DNA of 64,000 nucleotides. Origin: Ypsolopha sequella. Taxonomy: Eukaryota > Arthropoda > Insecta > Lepidoptera > Ypsolophidae. The position numbers and the translations under genes were made by a program. The DNA lies in contig OW203993.1 in assembly GCA_934047225.1 (NCBI GenBank), positions 23,202,069 through 23,266,068 on the forward strand, read 5' to 3'. Of this stretch, positions 28,119 through 41,100 are shown in pieces. A model generated the notes under the pieces. It was given only the letters and a program-made list of their open reading frames with translations. It was not told the origin of the DNA and searched no databases. How positions within the stretch are numbered: the first letter of the stretch is position 1; each line of letters starts with the position of its first letter.

Positions 28119-28900
28119 TATAGAGCAGGTATGGGCAACCTTTTGAAAGTTGCGAGCCAAAATTTTGCAAAAATATGAGTGGACATAATTTATGATGAAA
28201 GTATTCACCAAATGTAAAATACTACCGGTCGATGGGAAAGTATCGTTTCGGATTGCGTTAGAAGAATTTGGGTATAATGAGTTTAAAGTGCCAGTATCAA
28301 ATCCTCGGTTACGTAGAAAGGTGAGTGATGAAGCATTAATTGTGCCTAGAACCACTAATTATTACGGTAAGCGAGCCAGACCATACCTCATTCCTAAAAT
28401 TTACAACGAGATACCGTTATGCATTCGAAAGAGCGGCAGCAAAAACATATTTAAATCTAAGTTAATAAAACATATATTTCAAAAACTTGAACAAAATATA
28501 AATTATTGAACAAAGGATATTTATCTGTAAAAGCAAGTGTTACATAAAAAGTCAGTTATAAAGATAAAATGTTATAATGTTAAAGAAAGTGTATTAAAAT
28601 ATGTGAGATGATATATGTAAGACATAATTAAGTGAGATATCGTAAAAACAGTTAACATGACAGTATTGTACAAAAAGGGGAGATATTTCTGCCAACAAAC
28701 TGCCTTGCAGTTTGGCGGAATATAATATTTATCTAATGTGCTGTTAAGGAAGTGAATAAACGATTATTATTATTATTATAAGTTTTGTCGCTTTATTATG
28801 CTCTCACTCAACTCTCTTGTAGTGTGTACGAAAAATATTACAATTTTTGGCGAGCAGTTTTCAGATGTTCCGCGGGCCGGTTCAAAACCCGGGGCGTTGG
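28119..28900 (+). mobile_element. hAT-like repeat interrupted by a LINE end
   Basis: Left CAGGTATGGGCAACCTTTTG and GCGAGCCAAAATTTTGC; right CGCGGGCCGGTTCAAAACCC. These are the two sides of a hAT-type MITE, split by 28190-28780. The right terminus is missing. Confidence 0.55.
28192..28780 (+). mobile_element. LINE 3' end with polymerase C-terminus
   Basis: Frame 28192-28509 reads FNEF-type GYNEFKVPVSNPRLRRKVSD, IVPRTTNYYGKRA, LIPKIYNEIPLCIRK and FKSKLIKHIFQKL-stop. 'VPR-x-x-x-x-YG-x-R ... YN-x-(I/L)P' is the closing signature of several LINE polymerases. The 3' UTR ends in TTATTATTATTATT, a microsatellite tail. Confidence 0.72.
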
Positions 28901-29240
28901 TATATGGTATAGAGACTGACAATGTACTCGGCTACAAGTGCTATAAAGGATCTGATGACGCGTGGATGACAGTGACAGGGGGGCACAGCTGTAAAACAAG
29001 GAGTATGGTAGCGGCGTTAGTTCCGATTTTGGACACAACCAATCCACGTGCCATAAAATCCTTGAGTATACCTTTTTGCTCAAAGATGATCTTTACTTAC
29101 CTTTATTTTCACACAAAGGGTCGCAATAAGAACTGCCGTGGTATGCCGTTATGTGTCGGAGACTACATAATCTTTGTTTGAAATCCATATGAACTTAGGT
29201 AGTGGCACTAGTTTTACATAGATTTTGCATATCTTATCTA

Positions 29241-29652
29241 CAGGTGCTTAGAAATTCGACCTATTCCTTGAAAGGAGTTATACTAGAGATCATTTCCAAC
29301 AAATAATGCCTATCAACTAGAAGAATTACAAAGTAAACAAGGTCTTCTTTCCACTTAAGACCTTTTATTTCTGGTATTATTGGAATTCAGGGCATATATT
29401 TTTTTTTATAAATGATCACTCATTTATCATTAATCAGAAAAATAACAAATAATTGCCGAGAGGGGAGTAGTTATTTTTAAATTATTTGTTTTTGGTTACC
29501 AGTCTGAAAGTTTGAAAAATATCTTAAAAATCTCCGTAACTCGGAGACCATTCATTTTCGACCCCTAGTTGATAGGGCTCAATTTGTTGGAAATGATCCC
29601 TAGTATAACTCCTCTCAAAGAATAGGTCGAATTTCCATGCACTCTGTATATG
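29241..29652. mobile_element. Fold-back MITE (~410 bp)
   Basis: AAATTCGACCTATTCCTTGA and GGAGTTATACTAGAGATCAT at the left pair with inverse copies at 29600-29640. TA flanks at both ends (TATCTACAGGTG ... CTCTGTATATG). Confidence 0.82.
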
Positions 29653-29889
29653 TCGTAGGCAGATCTTAGAATTGGGCATATCTAGATCTGCCCAGGCATA
29701 TCATATTTTTGTAAAAACTTGGGGGGTCACCTCGCTCTGCTCCGCTTCGCTCGGCTGTCCAAATTTATTAACTTGTTAACCTAACACCCTCGTCCTCGCT
29801 CCGCTCGTCGCCGCATGTTTTTGACTTTTGGTGAAAGATTTTCGATTTCATACTATACAATCTGACCAAGCCCATGACATAATAATAAT

Positions 29890-30298
29890 AATAGGTCCTT
29901 ACCGAAATTTTCTTACAGATTCATGAGTTCATAATTCCTGTAATTCAATAGCTATTTCAATTATTTGTTTTTTGTTTGAAAGTTGATTTCAAAGTTTACA
30001 TCTACGTATTAAATTTTGTTTATTTTCAGTTTGATAACCAAAATTAAATCTTCAAAAACAGTTCGTCCTAAATGCCATCCATTTCCATGATAAGATTCGT
30101 AATAATTTTTTACAGCTGACAGTTTTCAAAAATTAAATTAATGTTGCTGTTAGCTTAATGTTGCGTCTTTCATACACATAAAAAATTACATAATTTGGAT
30201 TTGTTATTCCTAAAAAAAATGCAAAAATGTTAATACTGAAAATTCAGTTTCCTTCCAATTCTCTATAGAAAACAGCAATTTCATATGTAAAGACCTAA
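29890..30298 (-). mobile_element. MITE family H, copy 2
   Basis: Inverted relative to 27217-27613. Ends TTTCATATGTAAAGACCTAA. Together the two copies form a 3-kb inverted repeat by position only. Confidence 0.75.
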
Positions 30299-30300
30299 TA

Positions 30301-30565
30301 TACAACGTGTAACAGAAAGGTGTAACCATATTTGAAGAGCTTATTCGGTCAATGGTATAGACTAACTTTTACTATGGAACAAACCCTGCATCTCGAAAAA
30401 AATTAACTGTTTCATAGAAAAATGCAATGCCGCTCGGCTGAAATGTATGGAAGAGCAGTTATTTTTTTTTGCGATTTCAGCTATTGCTCCGTAGTAAAAG
30501 TTGTTCTATACCATTGACTGAATAAGCTCTTCAAATATGGTTACACCTTTCTGTTACACGTTGTA
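30301..30565. mobile_element. 265-bp MITE family I, copy 1 (~80-bp TIRs)
   Basis: TACAACGTGTAACAGAAAGG, then GAAGAGCTTATTCGGTCAAT, both inverted at the right end. TA at each side. Inserted directly against the end of MITE H copy 2. Confidence 0.9.
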
Positions 30566-31867
30566 TACTGATGATTCGCAGCGCTGTTTGCGTGGATCGG
30601 CTTCGTCTCAATCCCGTGGTAATTTCCCATACAAGACCTACAGTCCAAATTTTATGTTTTATAGGTAACATTTTTTTAAATATATGTATGTCGTATCCGG
30701 TCATGAGAGAGAACACTGAACGAAACGCAAGCACGCCACCTAGCGGGTATCCGAAAAACTACGCTTCCGGCGTGCTTCGGCAGAGTCGTGTGCGACGCAG
30801 TCGTTGTCAGTTGGAGCCGCCACTACCACGAAGTTAGACGTCACCACGGAACTGTCCTACGTTTCGCATAGTGTGTCGGGGAGATATTGTAAAGCACGAT
30901 CCCTACGCCTGCCCACGAGTCGGACCAAGATCCTGAAAACCCCACATGTATTTAAAATTTGCAAGTAATACATTAATTAATATTGATGTTACACCCTGTA
31001 CGTAGAATTTCATTAGAAATTAAATCATAATTATTATTGTTACCATATATTATTTACATAATGCTGATATAATGTAATTATTAAGTTCAACATCAAATTT
31101 ATTTTGAATGGTGATAAATAAAACAAGAAATATAACATTCATAGAATGTTTTACTCAGATTGGCATACAAAGCAATCTTAGAAACATTACAAAATTCATT
31201 TATTTTTTATATTAACTTTTTGCAATCCGCATTGTATATATTAACCTAAACCACACAAAAATTGTGTTATTATCGTATAAAAAATTGCTACAATGCAGAA
31301 TGCAAAATACTATTGTAATACATAGACGTTTACATATAATTATTACAATATTTCTACACTGCATGGCCACTATTTTAACTGGCAAATAATATTTACAATA
31401 AAAATATCACAAATTTGAGTATGCATAATGGTAACATTGAAAAATTATTAAAGTTTCAAAAACTCAAATTAGTAATTCCAGTTTACAATATTTGTTATTT
31501 TATATATAATTAATTTGACTAGGGCCATATATAGGTAACGCGCAAAGAGATGCCATACGATACGTGTATACATAAATAGTAAATATATAAAAATAATATT
31601 ATTGTTATGGCACTAAGTTACAAACTTATGAAGGTAAGCATTCTAAATACAGTGCCTTAGTTTTGATATAAAGCTTAAAAGGCAGTGAATAATATTCATT
31701 TATGAAAGACAAGTATTTATATCAAGCCGCGAAAATGATTTTCAAAATTTAAAACAATTTTGTCCACAAAATAATCTCAACATGGGACATCAACAAATAT
31801 TAACAGATTTCAATGTAAAAAAATATCACATCCCTAATCTAAATTCGTAAAAAAATAAGGTAACATT
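30566..31867. other. Region 3' of the ZP gene
   Basis: Contains the 3' UTR of the minus-strand gene; TTTATT (AATAAA on the minus strand) occurs near 31199 and 31091 as possible polyadenylation signals. No other element recognised. Confidence 0.45.
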
Positions 31868-32106
31868 TTAACACGGGCATTGCTTTTCAATTTTAGCTCT
31901 AACGTCAATAGACCTATGGTTGTATTTCCTATTATTTTTGAACATGTAGACGGTTAGGGCTATCGCCATTAGCATGAATAGTGCTGAACCGAAGGATACG
32001 TAGAGTATGGTAGAGCTGCTTCCGGTTTGTGCGATATTCCCTGTGAATCTACTGGTGTCTCTCACATCTCTCCTTCTAGCTTGTGTCCTTGACAGTTCGA
32101 AATTAT
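31868..32106 (-). CDS. ZP gene terminal exon (cleavage region, TM helix, tail)
   Basis: Acceptor 'TTATTTCCAG'. Reads SRTQARRRDVRD (tribasic, with a minimal R-x-x-R), then a helix ILYVSFGSALFMLMAIALTV, a basic stop-transfer KNNRK and a short tail ending CPC-TAA at 31870-31868. Exactly the topology expected of a secreted type I ZP protein. Confidence 0.93.
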
Positions 32107-35100
32107 CTGGAAATAAAGTTTACAAAATTAACATCAAGTCGTTTTAAATAGCAGTGGTAGTTAGAGATGGGTAACGACCACAGAGGTCAGTGGTAACGAC
32201 TACAGAGGTAGTAATACTTTATATTCTCTGACAGAGGTCAGTGGTAACGACCAGAGAGGTCAGTAGTAACAACCACAGAGGTCAAATTAAAGTGGGTTAT
32301 AATTTTTACTCGGGTCGGTCTAGCGGTAGGACGCTGGTATTTCGACCTTGAGACAGGAGTTCGAATCTTGGCAGTTGAGTATGCACCAATGAGTTTTGTG
32401 TGCATAGTATTTGTATATATAACCATTTGCTGAGGTGTAGTAAATCACTGTGAGGTAAATGTGTTATAATTATAATGACGTTAAAATCGTCGGTGAAAAA
32501 AGTTGTTACGAGTGTTGACTGTTCTCTTGACAATCAACACTTGGAAACACCTCTGACTCCTCTTAGTCGTGATGACAGTTTGTTTGAAACTTATTCAGAA
32601 AAAAAAAATTAAAATATTGAGTCTTGCTGCATATTGAGTCTTGCTGCTTGGTTTAGGTACTTATATCTACAACTCGCAGAAGTTAACTCGGCACCGAGCA
32701 GAGGTGGATCTAATGCTGACAGCGCCCTAGCCAAGCATATTATCGGCGCCCCTCTAGCGGCCATCTAATATGAATTTGAATTTATTTTGCAAAATAAGCA
32801 GCTAAGTAGGCCAGGTCATGAGTACGTAAGGAAATATAAAAAAAACTTGTGAACATTTTTTTTGTTTATTTTCCCCCTAAGTGGAAAGGCAAAGGGACCT
32901 TAGCCCATACGGCCATGTCTGAGGTAATATTTTTTATCTGTTTATAGCCACTATCCTCTTCTGTTGAGGATCATCTGAAAGGTCTGTTCTGTGTTAGTCA
33001 CTGTCCTGTCGTTTCCGCTATAATGATAGCCTTATAACGCAAATACAACTGGGTTAGAAAAAACACACGAAAAGGAACAGGCCGCACTTTTGTTTCATTG
33101 AATAACACACTGCACTGGTTACGGCGATTTTAATTCACAATATTCTATCACTATTGTTGATCAAAACACGCAAAATGCAATATTTTTTCAATAAAACAAA
33201 AAACGACGCCATCACATCTTCGCGCCTTTTTCTAACCCATTTTTTTTTTCAAAAACTTCCTCACGTGCCTAGTTTGCCTAAGATAATCCGCTTCTGGAAC
33301 CGAGTTTGCTTCTGCGAGTTGTAAGTTATTTATCTTGTTTAAAAAAAAAATAAAGTGGGAACAAACTCGCCCACCTAGGGTTCCACATATTTCTTCAGTT
33401 TTGGGGAAAGTTAGGAAAATGGTGTTTGAAACGTTGACCATAACTGTTTGTAATAACTAAATGACTAAGAGTAAAAAAATAATTGAAAATGAAATATTGT
33501 AATGAGCAAAAATATATCAATGGCTAAATTTTGTAAGAAAGGTTTCTTTTTTTTACGAAAAATTACTTTTGTGAAAAATTTAATTTACTTTTGAGAATTT
33601 CGTTACCGTTTTATATTTCCTGTAACCTTTATGAAAGTGACCGAGACTTTCGCATATATATTTTTTCTCCCTTATACTGTAACAATACTTTGAGCAATTT
33701 CGAATTTTTTCAGTTTTTACTACACCATCATGTGCACATCATGTGGGCAAATTAAAATTATATTTGTGCCAAATTTCAAGTCCAAACTTTATCCAAAACG
33801 GTTTTAATGAGGTTCCTTTACGAACCCTTTAGGTTCGGTACCCTAAAAATCAACTTACCAACTTCCGACTGAGTGTAGTCGTCATATTCAAAGGTCTTGG
33901 ACGCCAATCTGCTGTTTCTGGATGACTTGATCTCATTTTCAGCCGGGAATGGAGGCAAGTACGTAGACGGAGGGTTCGTGCTACTGGGAGCAAATGGTTG
34001 AGGGCATTTCGGGTCTCTTGATCCTGGGTAGCAGGAACTGGGTGTAGGAGATGGCTGTGGACATCTGGGGTCAGAACTGCCTGGGTAACATCTAGGAGAC
34101 TGAGGAGTAGTGGGCTTAGGGCATCTTGGATCAGTGGAGCCAGGGAAACACCTTGGTGGTTCAGGAGTAGTCGGTTTGGGACAACTAGGATCACTTGACC
34201 CTGGGAAGCACCTGGGAGCTTCAGGAGTAGTAGGCTTAGGGCATCTAGGATCAGTTGAACCTGGGTAGCACTTTGGAGGAGCTGGTGTTGTTGGTTTTGG
34301 ACAACGAGGGTCGTTTGAGCCCGGGAAGCACCTAGGGGGTTGAGGAGTTGTAGGTTTTGGACACCTGGGGTCATTTGAACCGGGATAGCATCTAAGGGCC
34401 TGTGGCGTAGTTACTGCAATAGTTGGAGGTAAGTATGTAGGCGCATTTGTCGTTATTCGTGTTGTTTGAGGACATCTGGGGTCAGTCGATCCCGGGAAGC
34501 ACCTTGGAGGTTCAAGAGTTGTGGGTTTTGGGCATCGTGGGTCAGTGGAGCCTAGGTAGCATCTTGGAGGAGCCAGTGTTGTTGGTGTAGGACAACGAGG
34601 GTCTCTTGATCCTGGGAAACATCTTGGGCGATCAGGAATTGTAGATTTTGGACATCTAGGATCGGCACTACCTGGGAAACATCTTGGTGGTTCAGATGTG
34701 GTTGGTTTTGGGCATCTAGGATCAGTCGAACCGGGATAGCACCTGGGTGGCTGAGGTGAAGTTATTGCTGTTGTTGGCGGCAAATATGTTGGTGCATTTG
34801 TTGTTGGGCGTGTAGGTTGTGGACACCTTGGGTCATTTGAACCAAGGAAACAACGAGGTTGCGTGGTAGGCTTAGGGCATCGAGGGTCGGTAGATCCTAA
34901 AAAGCATCTTGGTGGTGCGGGGGTAGTAGGTTTGGGACATCTTGGATCAGTTGATCCAGGATAACAGTTAGGAGGTGCCGGGGTGGTAGGTTTAGGACAC
35001 CTAGGATCAGATGAACCTGGGAAACACCTTGGGGGCTCAGGGGTTGTAGGTTTTGGACACCTCGGGTCTGTTGATCCAGGATAACAGTTAGGAGGTGCCG

Positions 35101-38100
35101 GGGTGGTAGGTTTAGGACACCTAGGATCAGATGAACCTGGGAAACACCTTGGGGGCTCAGGGGTTGTAGGTTTTGGACACCTTGGGTCTGTTGATCCAGG
35201 ATAACATCTAGGTATTTGTGTTGTTACTACAGCAGACGTTGGTGGCAAGTACGTTGGACCATTCGTAGTAGGACGAGTTGGTTGAGGACATCTAAGATCA
35301 TTGGAGCCAGGATAGCAACGGGGCTGTTCTGGTGTTGTAGGCTTAGGACATCTTGGGTCTGTACTTCCTGGGAAGCAATTAAGAGGAGCTGAAGTTGTTG
35401 GTTTTGGGCACCTAGGATCTGTGCTGCCAGCAAAACATATTGGGGTTGTAGGTATTGTTGGCCTAGGGCATCTGGGATCAGTTGATCCTGGGTAGCAGTT
35501 TGGTGGGGCTGATGTAGTTGGTTTAGGGCACCTGAAATCCGTAGATCCTGGATAACAATTTGGTGGTGCAGGAGTGGTCGGTTTTGGACATCTAGGGTCT
35601 GTGGAACCAGGGAAACACCTTGGTGGTGCAGGCGTTGCTGGCTTAGGGCATCTAGGATCCGTAGACCCAGGGTAGCAGTTAGGTGGAGCTGGCGTGGCTG
35701 GTTTTGGACACCTTGGATCCGTAGATCCAGGGTAGCACCTAGGTGCTGGAGGTGCCGTTGGCGTTGGAGTTGTAGGAGGTAAATAGGTTGGAGCGTTTGT
35801 TGTTGGATGTGTTGGCTGTGGACATCTAGCATCATTGGAACCAGGGAAACAACGTGGTGGAGCTGGTGGGGTAGGTTTAGGGCATCGCGGGTCAGTTGAT
35901 CCAGGGAAGCACCTTGGTAGTTCCGGGGTTGTTGGCTTAGGACAACGAGGGTCTGTAGAGCCGGGATAACACCTCGGTGGCGCGGGAGTTGTTGGTTTGG
36001 GGCATCGGGGGTCTGTTGAGCCAGGGTAGCATTTGGGAGGTGCCGGTGTGGTGGGCTTAGGGCATCGGGGGTCATTTGATCCAGGGAAGCACCTTGGAGG
36101 TTCCAGGGTTGTTGGCTTAGGACAACCTGGATCAGTAGAACCGGGATAACACCTTGGTGGTGCTGGAGTTGTTGGTTTGGGGCATCGTGGATCGGTTGAG
36201 CTAGGGTAGCAGTTGAGAGGAGCCGGTGTAGTGGGTTTTGGACACCTTGGATCTTCTGATCCGGGATAACATTTCGGTGCAGGTGGCTGTGTTGGTACTG
36301 GGGTCGTAGGTGGTAAGTAAGTTGGTGCATTGGTTGTTGGCCGTGTTGGCTGAGGGCATCGAGGGTCATTTGATCCAGGGAAGCAACGAGGTTGCGTTGG
36401 CGTTGTGGGTTTCGGACACCTAAGATCAGTGGAACCAGGATAGCAGTTAGGAGGTGCAGGGGTAGTAGGTTTTGGGCATCGGGGATCTGTCGCTCCAGGA
36501 TAGCAATTGGGTGGAGCTGGTGTCGTCGGCTTGGGACATCTAGGGTCTGTAGATCCAGGGTAGCAGCGTGGTGGTTCAGGTGTTGTAGGTTTTGGGCATC
36601 TAGGATCCGTTGAACCAGGGAAGCATCGAGGAGGAGCTGGGGTTGATGGTTTTGGGCATCTAGGATCTGTGCTACCAGGATAGCACCTTGGAGCAGGTGG
36701 TTGAGTTGGTGTGGTGGTTGTAGGAGGCAAGTAAGTTGGAGCATTGGTAGTGGGACGAGTGGGTTGTGGACATCTTGGATCATTTGACCCTGGGAAACAC
36801 GGAGCAGGAACAGGAGTCGTTGGTTTAGGACACCTTGGGTCAGTCGATCCTGGGAAACAACGTGGTTGCGCTGGTGTTGTTGGCTTCGGACATCTAGGAT
36901 CCGTAGATCCTGGATAACATCTTGGTGGCGCAGGAGTTGTCGGTTTGGGACATCTGGAGTCTGTTGAACCAGGGAAACATCTTGGTGGTGCAGGTGTTGT
37001 CGGCTTAGGGCATCTAGGATCAGTAGACCCAGGGTAACAGTTAGGTGGAGCTGGTGTGGTTGGTTTTGGACATCTTAGATCCGTGGATCCAGGATAGCAC
37101 CTTGGTAATGGTGGTGCGGTTGGCACAGAAGTTGTAGGAGGTAAATAGGTTGGAGCATTTGTAGTTGGTCGAGTTGGTTGGGGACATCTAGGGTCTGTTG
37201 ATCCTGGGAAGCAACGTGGAGGGGCGGGTGTTGTTGGTTTCGGGCACCTAGGATCAGTTGATCCAGGATAGCAGTTAGGAGGAGCTGGTGAAGTTGGCTT
37301 GGGACATCTCGGGTCTAAGCTTCCTGGATAACATCTCGGTGGCGCTGGTGTTGTTGGCTTAGGGCATCGTGGATCAGTTGATCCGGGATAGCAATTAGGT
37401 GGAGCCGGTGTGGTAGGTTTCGGGCATCTGTTATCATTACTACCAGGGAAGCATCGTGGTGGCTCGGGGGTAGTAGGTTTGGGACAACGAGGATCAGTTG
37501 ATCCAGGATAACATTTTGGAGGTTGTGGTGTTGTTACTACTGTTGTTGGAGGTAAATAAGTTGGGCCATTTGTAGTTGGGCGGGTTGGTTGTGGGCATCT
37601 TGGGTCACTAGAGCCTGGGTAACACCTAAGTGGTGCAGGAGTTGTAGGTTTTGGACACCTAGGGTCAGTTGACCCAGGGTAGCAGTTAGGTGGAGTAGGT
37701 ATAGTGGGTCTTGGGCATCTTAAGTCTGTACTTCCTGGATAACATTTTACTTGAGCTTCAGTTGTTGGTTTTGGACACCGAGGATCATTGCTTCCTGGGA
37801 AACATCTTGGAGGAGATTGTGTCGTTGGTTTTGGACATCTAGAATCATTTGATCCTGGGTAACAGTTTGGAGGAGCAGGAGTTGTTGGCTTAGGGCACCC
37901 TGGATCATTACTTCCGGGGTAGCATCTTGGGATGGTCACCGTAGTCGTTGGAGGTAAGTATGTTGGGGCATTTGTCGTGGGACGAGTTGGTTGCGGACAC
38001 CTAGGATCATTGGAGCCCGGGAAGCATCTCGGTGGTTCCGGAGTAGTAGGTTTGGGACAACGAGGGTCACTTGAACCAGGGAAACAACGAGGTGGTGCAG

Positions 38101-41100
38101 AAGTTGTTGGCTTAGGACACCTAGGGTCTGTATTTCCTGGATAACAATTAGGAGGTGCAGGTTTTGGGCATCTGGGGTCTGTTGACCCAGGGAAGCATCT
38201 TGGGGGTTCAGGTGTCGTTGGTTTTGGACAACGAGGATCGGTTGATCTAGGATAGCAGTTTGGTGGTGCTGGAGTAGTGGGTTTAGGGCACCTAGGGTCT
38301 GTATTTCCTGGGTAACAATTTGGAAGCGCTGGGGTTGTTGGTTTTGGACACCTTGGATCAGTTGATCCGGGATAGCAACGTGGTGGAGTAGGAGTTGTGG
38401 GCTTAGGACACCGTGGATCCGTTGATCCTGGATAGCAATTAGGTGGAGCTTGGGTTGATGGTTTGGGACACCTTGGGTCATTTGATCCCGGGAAACACCT
38501 TGGTGGCGCAGGTTTAGTTGGTGATGGTGTCGTTGGAGGTAAGTAAGTTGGACCAGATGTGGTTGGTTGGGGGCAACTTGGGTCATTGGAACCAAGGAAG
38601 CATCGAGGTTGAGCTTGTGTAGTTGGCTTCGGACACCTTGGGTCGTTGCTTCCGGGATAACAGTTAGGAGGGGCTGGCGTAGTTGGCCTTGGGCACCTAG
38701 GATCGTTTGCTCCAGGATAGCAATTTGGTGGAGAAGGAGTCGTTGGTTTAGGACAACGGGGGTCTGTGCTTCCGGGGAAACAACGTGGGGGAGCAGAAGT
38801 AGTTGGCTTGGGACACCTAGGATCTGTTGAACCAGGATAGCAATTAGGTGGGGCAGGTGAAGTAGGTCTAGGACATCTTGGATCAGTGGCCCCAGGATAA
38901 CAGTTTGGTGGAGCTGGAGCTGTTGGTGGCAGGTAAGTAGGTGCATTTGTCGTTGGCCGGGTTGGTTGAGGGCATCGTGGATCATTCGAACCAGGGAAAC
39001 AACGAGGTTGGGCTGGTGTAGTTGGTTTTGGACATCTAGGATCAGTTGATCCAGGGTAGCAGTTAGGAGGAGCTGGGGTGGTGGGCTTAGGACATCTAAA
39101 GTCTGTATTTCCTGGGAAACAATTTGGAGCTGCGGGTGTAGTAGGTTTTGGGCATCGTGGGTCAGTTGAACCAGGGAAACACTTTGGTGGCGTAGGAGTT
39201 GTGGGTTTAGGGCATCTTGGATCTGTACTTCCAGGATAACAATTTGGAGGAGCAGGGGTAGTAGGTTTAGGACATCTAGGATCAGTTGCTCCTGGATAGC
39301 AGTTAGGTGGTGCTGGTGTGGTGGGTTTTGGGCACCTGGGATCAGTAGATCCAGGATAACACCTCGGTGGTGCGGGAGTTGTTGGTTTGGGGCATCGTGG
39401 GTCTGTTGAGCCAGGGTAGCAGTTGGGAGGTGCCGGTGTGGTGGGCTTAGGGCATCGGGGGTCAGTTGATCCAGGAAAGCACCTTGGAGGTTCCGGGGTT
39501 GTTGGCTTAGGACAACCTGGATCAGTAGAACCGGGATAACACCTTGGTGGTGTCTGAGTTGTTGGCTTGGGGCATCGTGGATCGGCTGAGCCAGGGTAGC
39601 AGTTGAGAGGAGCTGGTGTAGAAGGTTTTGGACACCTTGGATCTGTTGATCCGGGATAACATTTCGGTGCAGGTGGCTGTGTTGGTACTGGGGTCGTAGG
39701 TGGCAAGTAAGTAGGTGCATTGGTTGTTGGCCGTGTTGGCTGAGGGCATCGAGGGTCATTTGATCCAGGGAAGCAACGAGGTTGCGTTGGCGTTGTGGGT
39801 TTCGGACATCTAGGATCAGTGGAACCAGGATAGCAATTGGGAGGTGCAGGGGTAGTAGGTTTTGGGCATCGGGGATCTGTCGCTCCAGGATAGCAATTGG
39901 GTGGAGCTGGTGTCGTCGGCTTGGGACATCTAGGGTCTGGAGATCCGGGGTAGCAGCGTGGTGGTTCAGGTGTCGTAGGTTTTGGACATCTTGGATCCGT
40001 TGAACCAGGGAAGCATCTAGGAGGAGCTGGCGTAGTTGGTTTCGGACATCTGGGGTCAGTGGATCCTGGATAGCAGTTAGGTGGAGCAGGTGTTGTTGGT
40101 TTTGGACAGCGAGGATCTGTGCTACCGGGGAAACATCTTGGTGGTGCAGGAGTTGTGGGTTTGGGACATCTGGGATCTGTAGCTCCTGGATAACAATTAG
40201 GTGGAGCTGAAGTAGTAGACTTAGGGCAACGGGGATCCGTGCTACCTGTGTAACAATTTGGAGCAGGTGGTTGTGTTGGTGCTAGAGTAGTAGGAGGTAA
40301 ATAAGTTGGAGCATTCGTTGTTGGACGAGTTGGTTGCGGGCATCTGGGATCGTTAGAACCAGGGAAACAACGTGGTAAAGCCGGAGTTGTTGGCTTAGGG
40401 CATCTTGGATCAGTGGATCCTGGGTAGCAATTAGGTGGGGCAGGAGTTGTAGGTTTAGGGCACCTAGGATCAGTTGAACCAGGGAAGCATCTTGGAGGTG
40501 CAGTTGTGGTTGGTTTTGGGCATCTTGGGTCAGTCGATCCGGGATAACAATTCGGTGGTGCAGGAGTTGTTGGTTTGGGGCACCTTGGGTCTGTTGAACC
40601 AGGGTAGCAGTTTGGTAGCGAAGGAGTCGTAGGTCTTGGGCATCTTGGGTCGGTAGATCCAGGATAACAACTTGGAGATGCCGGCGTAGTAGGTTTAGGA
40701 CACCTGGGGTCTGTGCTGCCAGAGAAACATCTTGGAGGTTGAATTGTAGGTGCTGGTGTTGTCGGGGGTAAGTATGTTGGTGCATTGGTGGTAGGACGCG
40801 TTGGTTGAGGGCATCGAGGATCATTTGATCCAGGGAAGCAACGAAGTTGCACCGGTGTAGTAGGTTTAGGACACCTGGGATCATTGGAACCAGGGTAGCA
40901 GTTAGGTGGCGCAGCGGTAGTAGGCTTTGGGCATCTGGGATCGGTAGATCCCGGATAGCAGTTAGGTGGTGCCTGGGTAGTTGGTTTTGGACACCTTGGA
41001 TCGTTCGACCCAGGGTAACAACGTGGTGGTTCTGGCGTCGTAGGTGCAGGTGTCGTGGGAGGTAAGTAAGTTGGCGCTTGGGTTGTTGGACGGGTCGGCT

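Noticed and set aside
27217..30298. A single 3.1-kb DNA transposon with 400-bp TIRs
   Set aside because: Each arm has related inverted ends of its own and an (ATT)n junction inside, so two opposite MITE insertions explain it better; no transposase lies between.
36392..36613. Plus-strand frames rich in Arg/Trp opposite the module array (36392, 38567, 39782, 40847)
   Set aside because: Antisense shadows of the same repeat; they have no independent support.
35227..36783. A 518-codon open frame, and 607-, 278- and 174-codon frames, on the minus strand within 33.8-41.1 kb
   Set aside because: They are other frames of the 60-bp module array. The repeat has no stops in these phases; products are Leu/Gln/His-rich and vary wherever the true frame is constant. 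The ZP frame has matching splice sites and homology.
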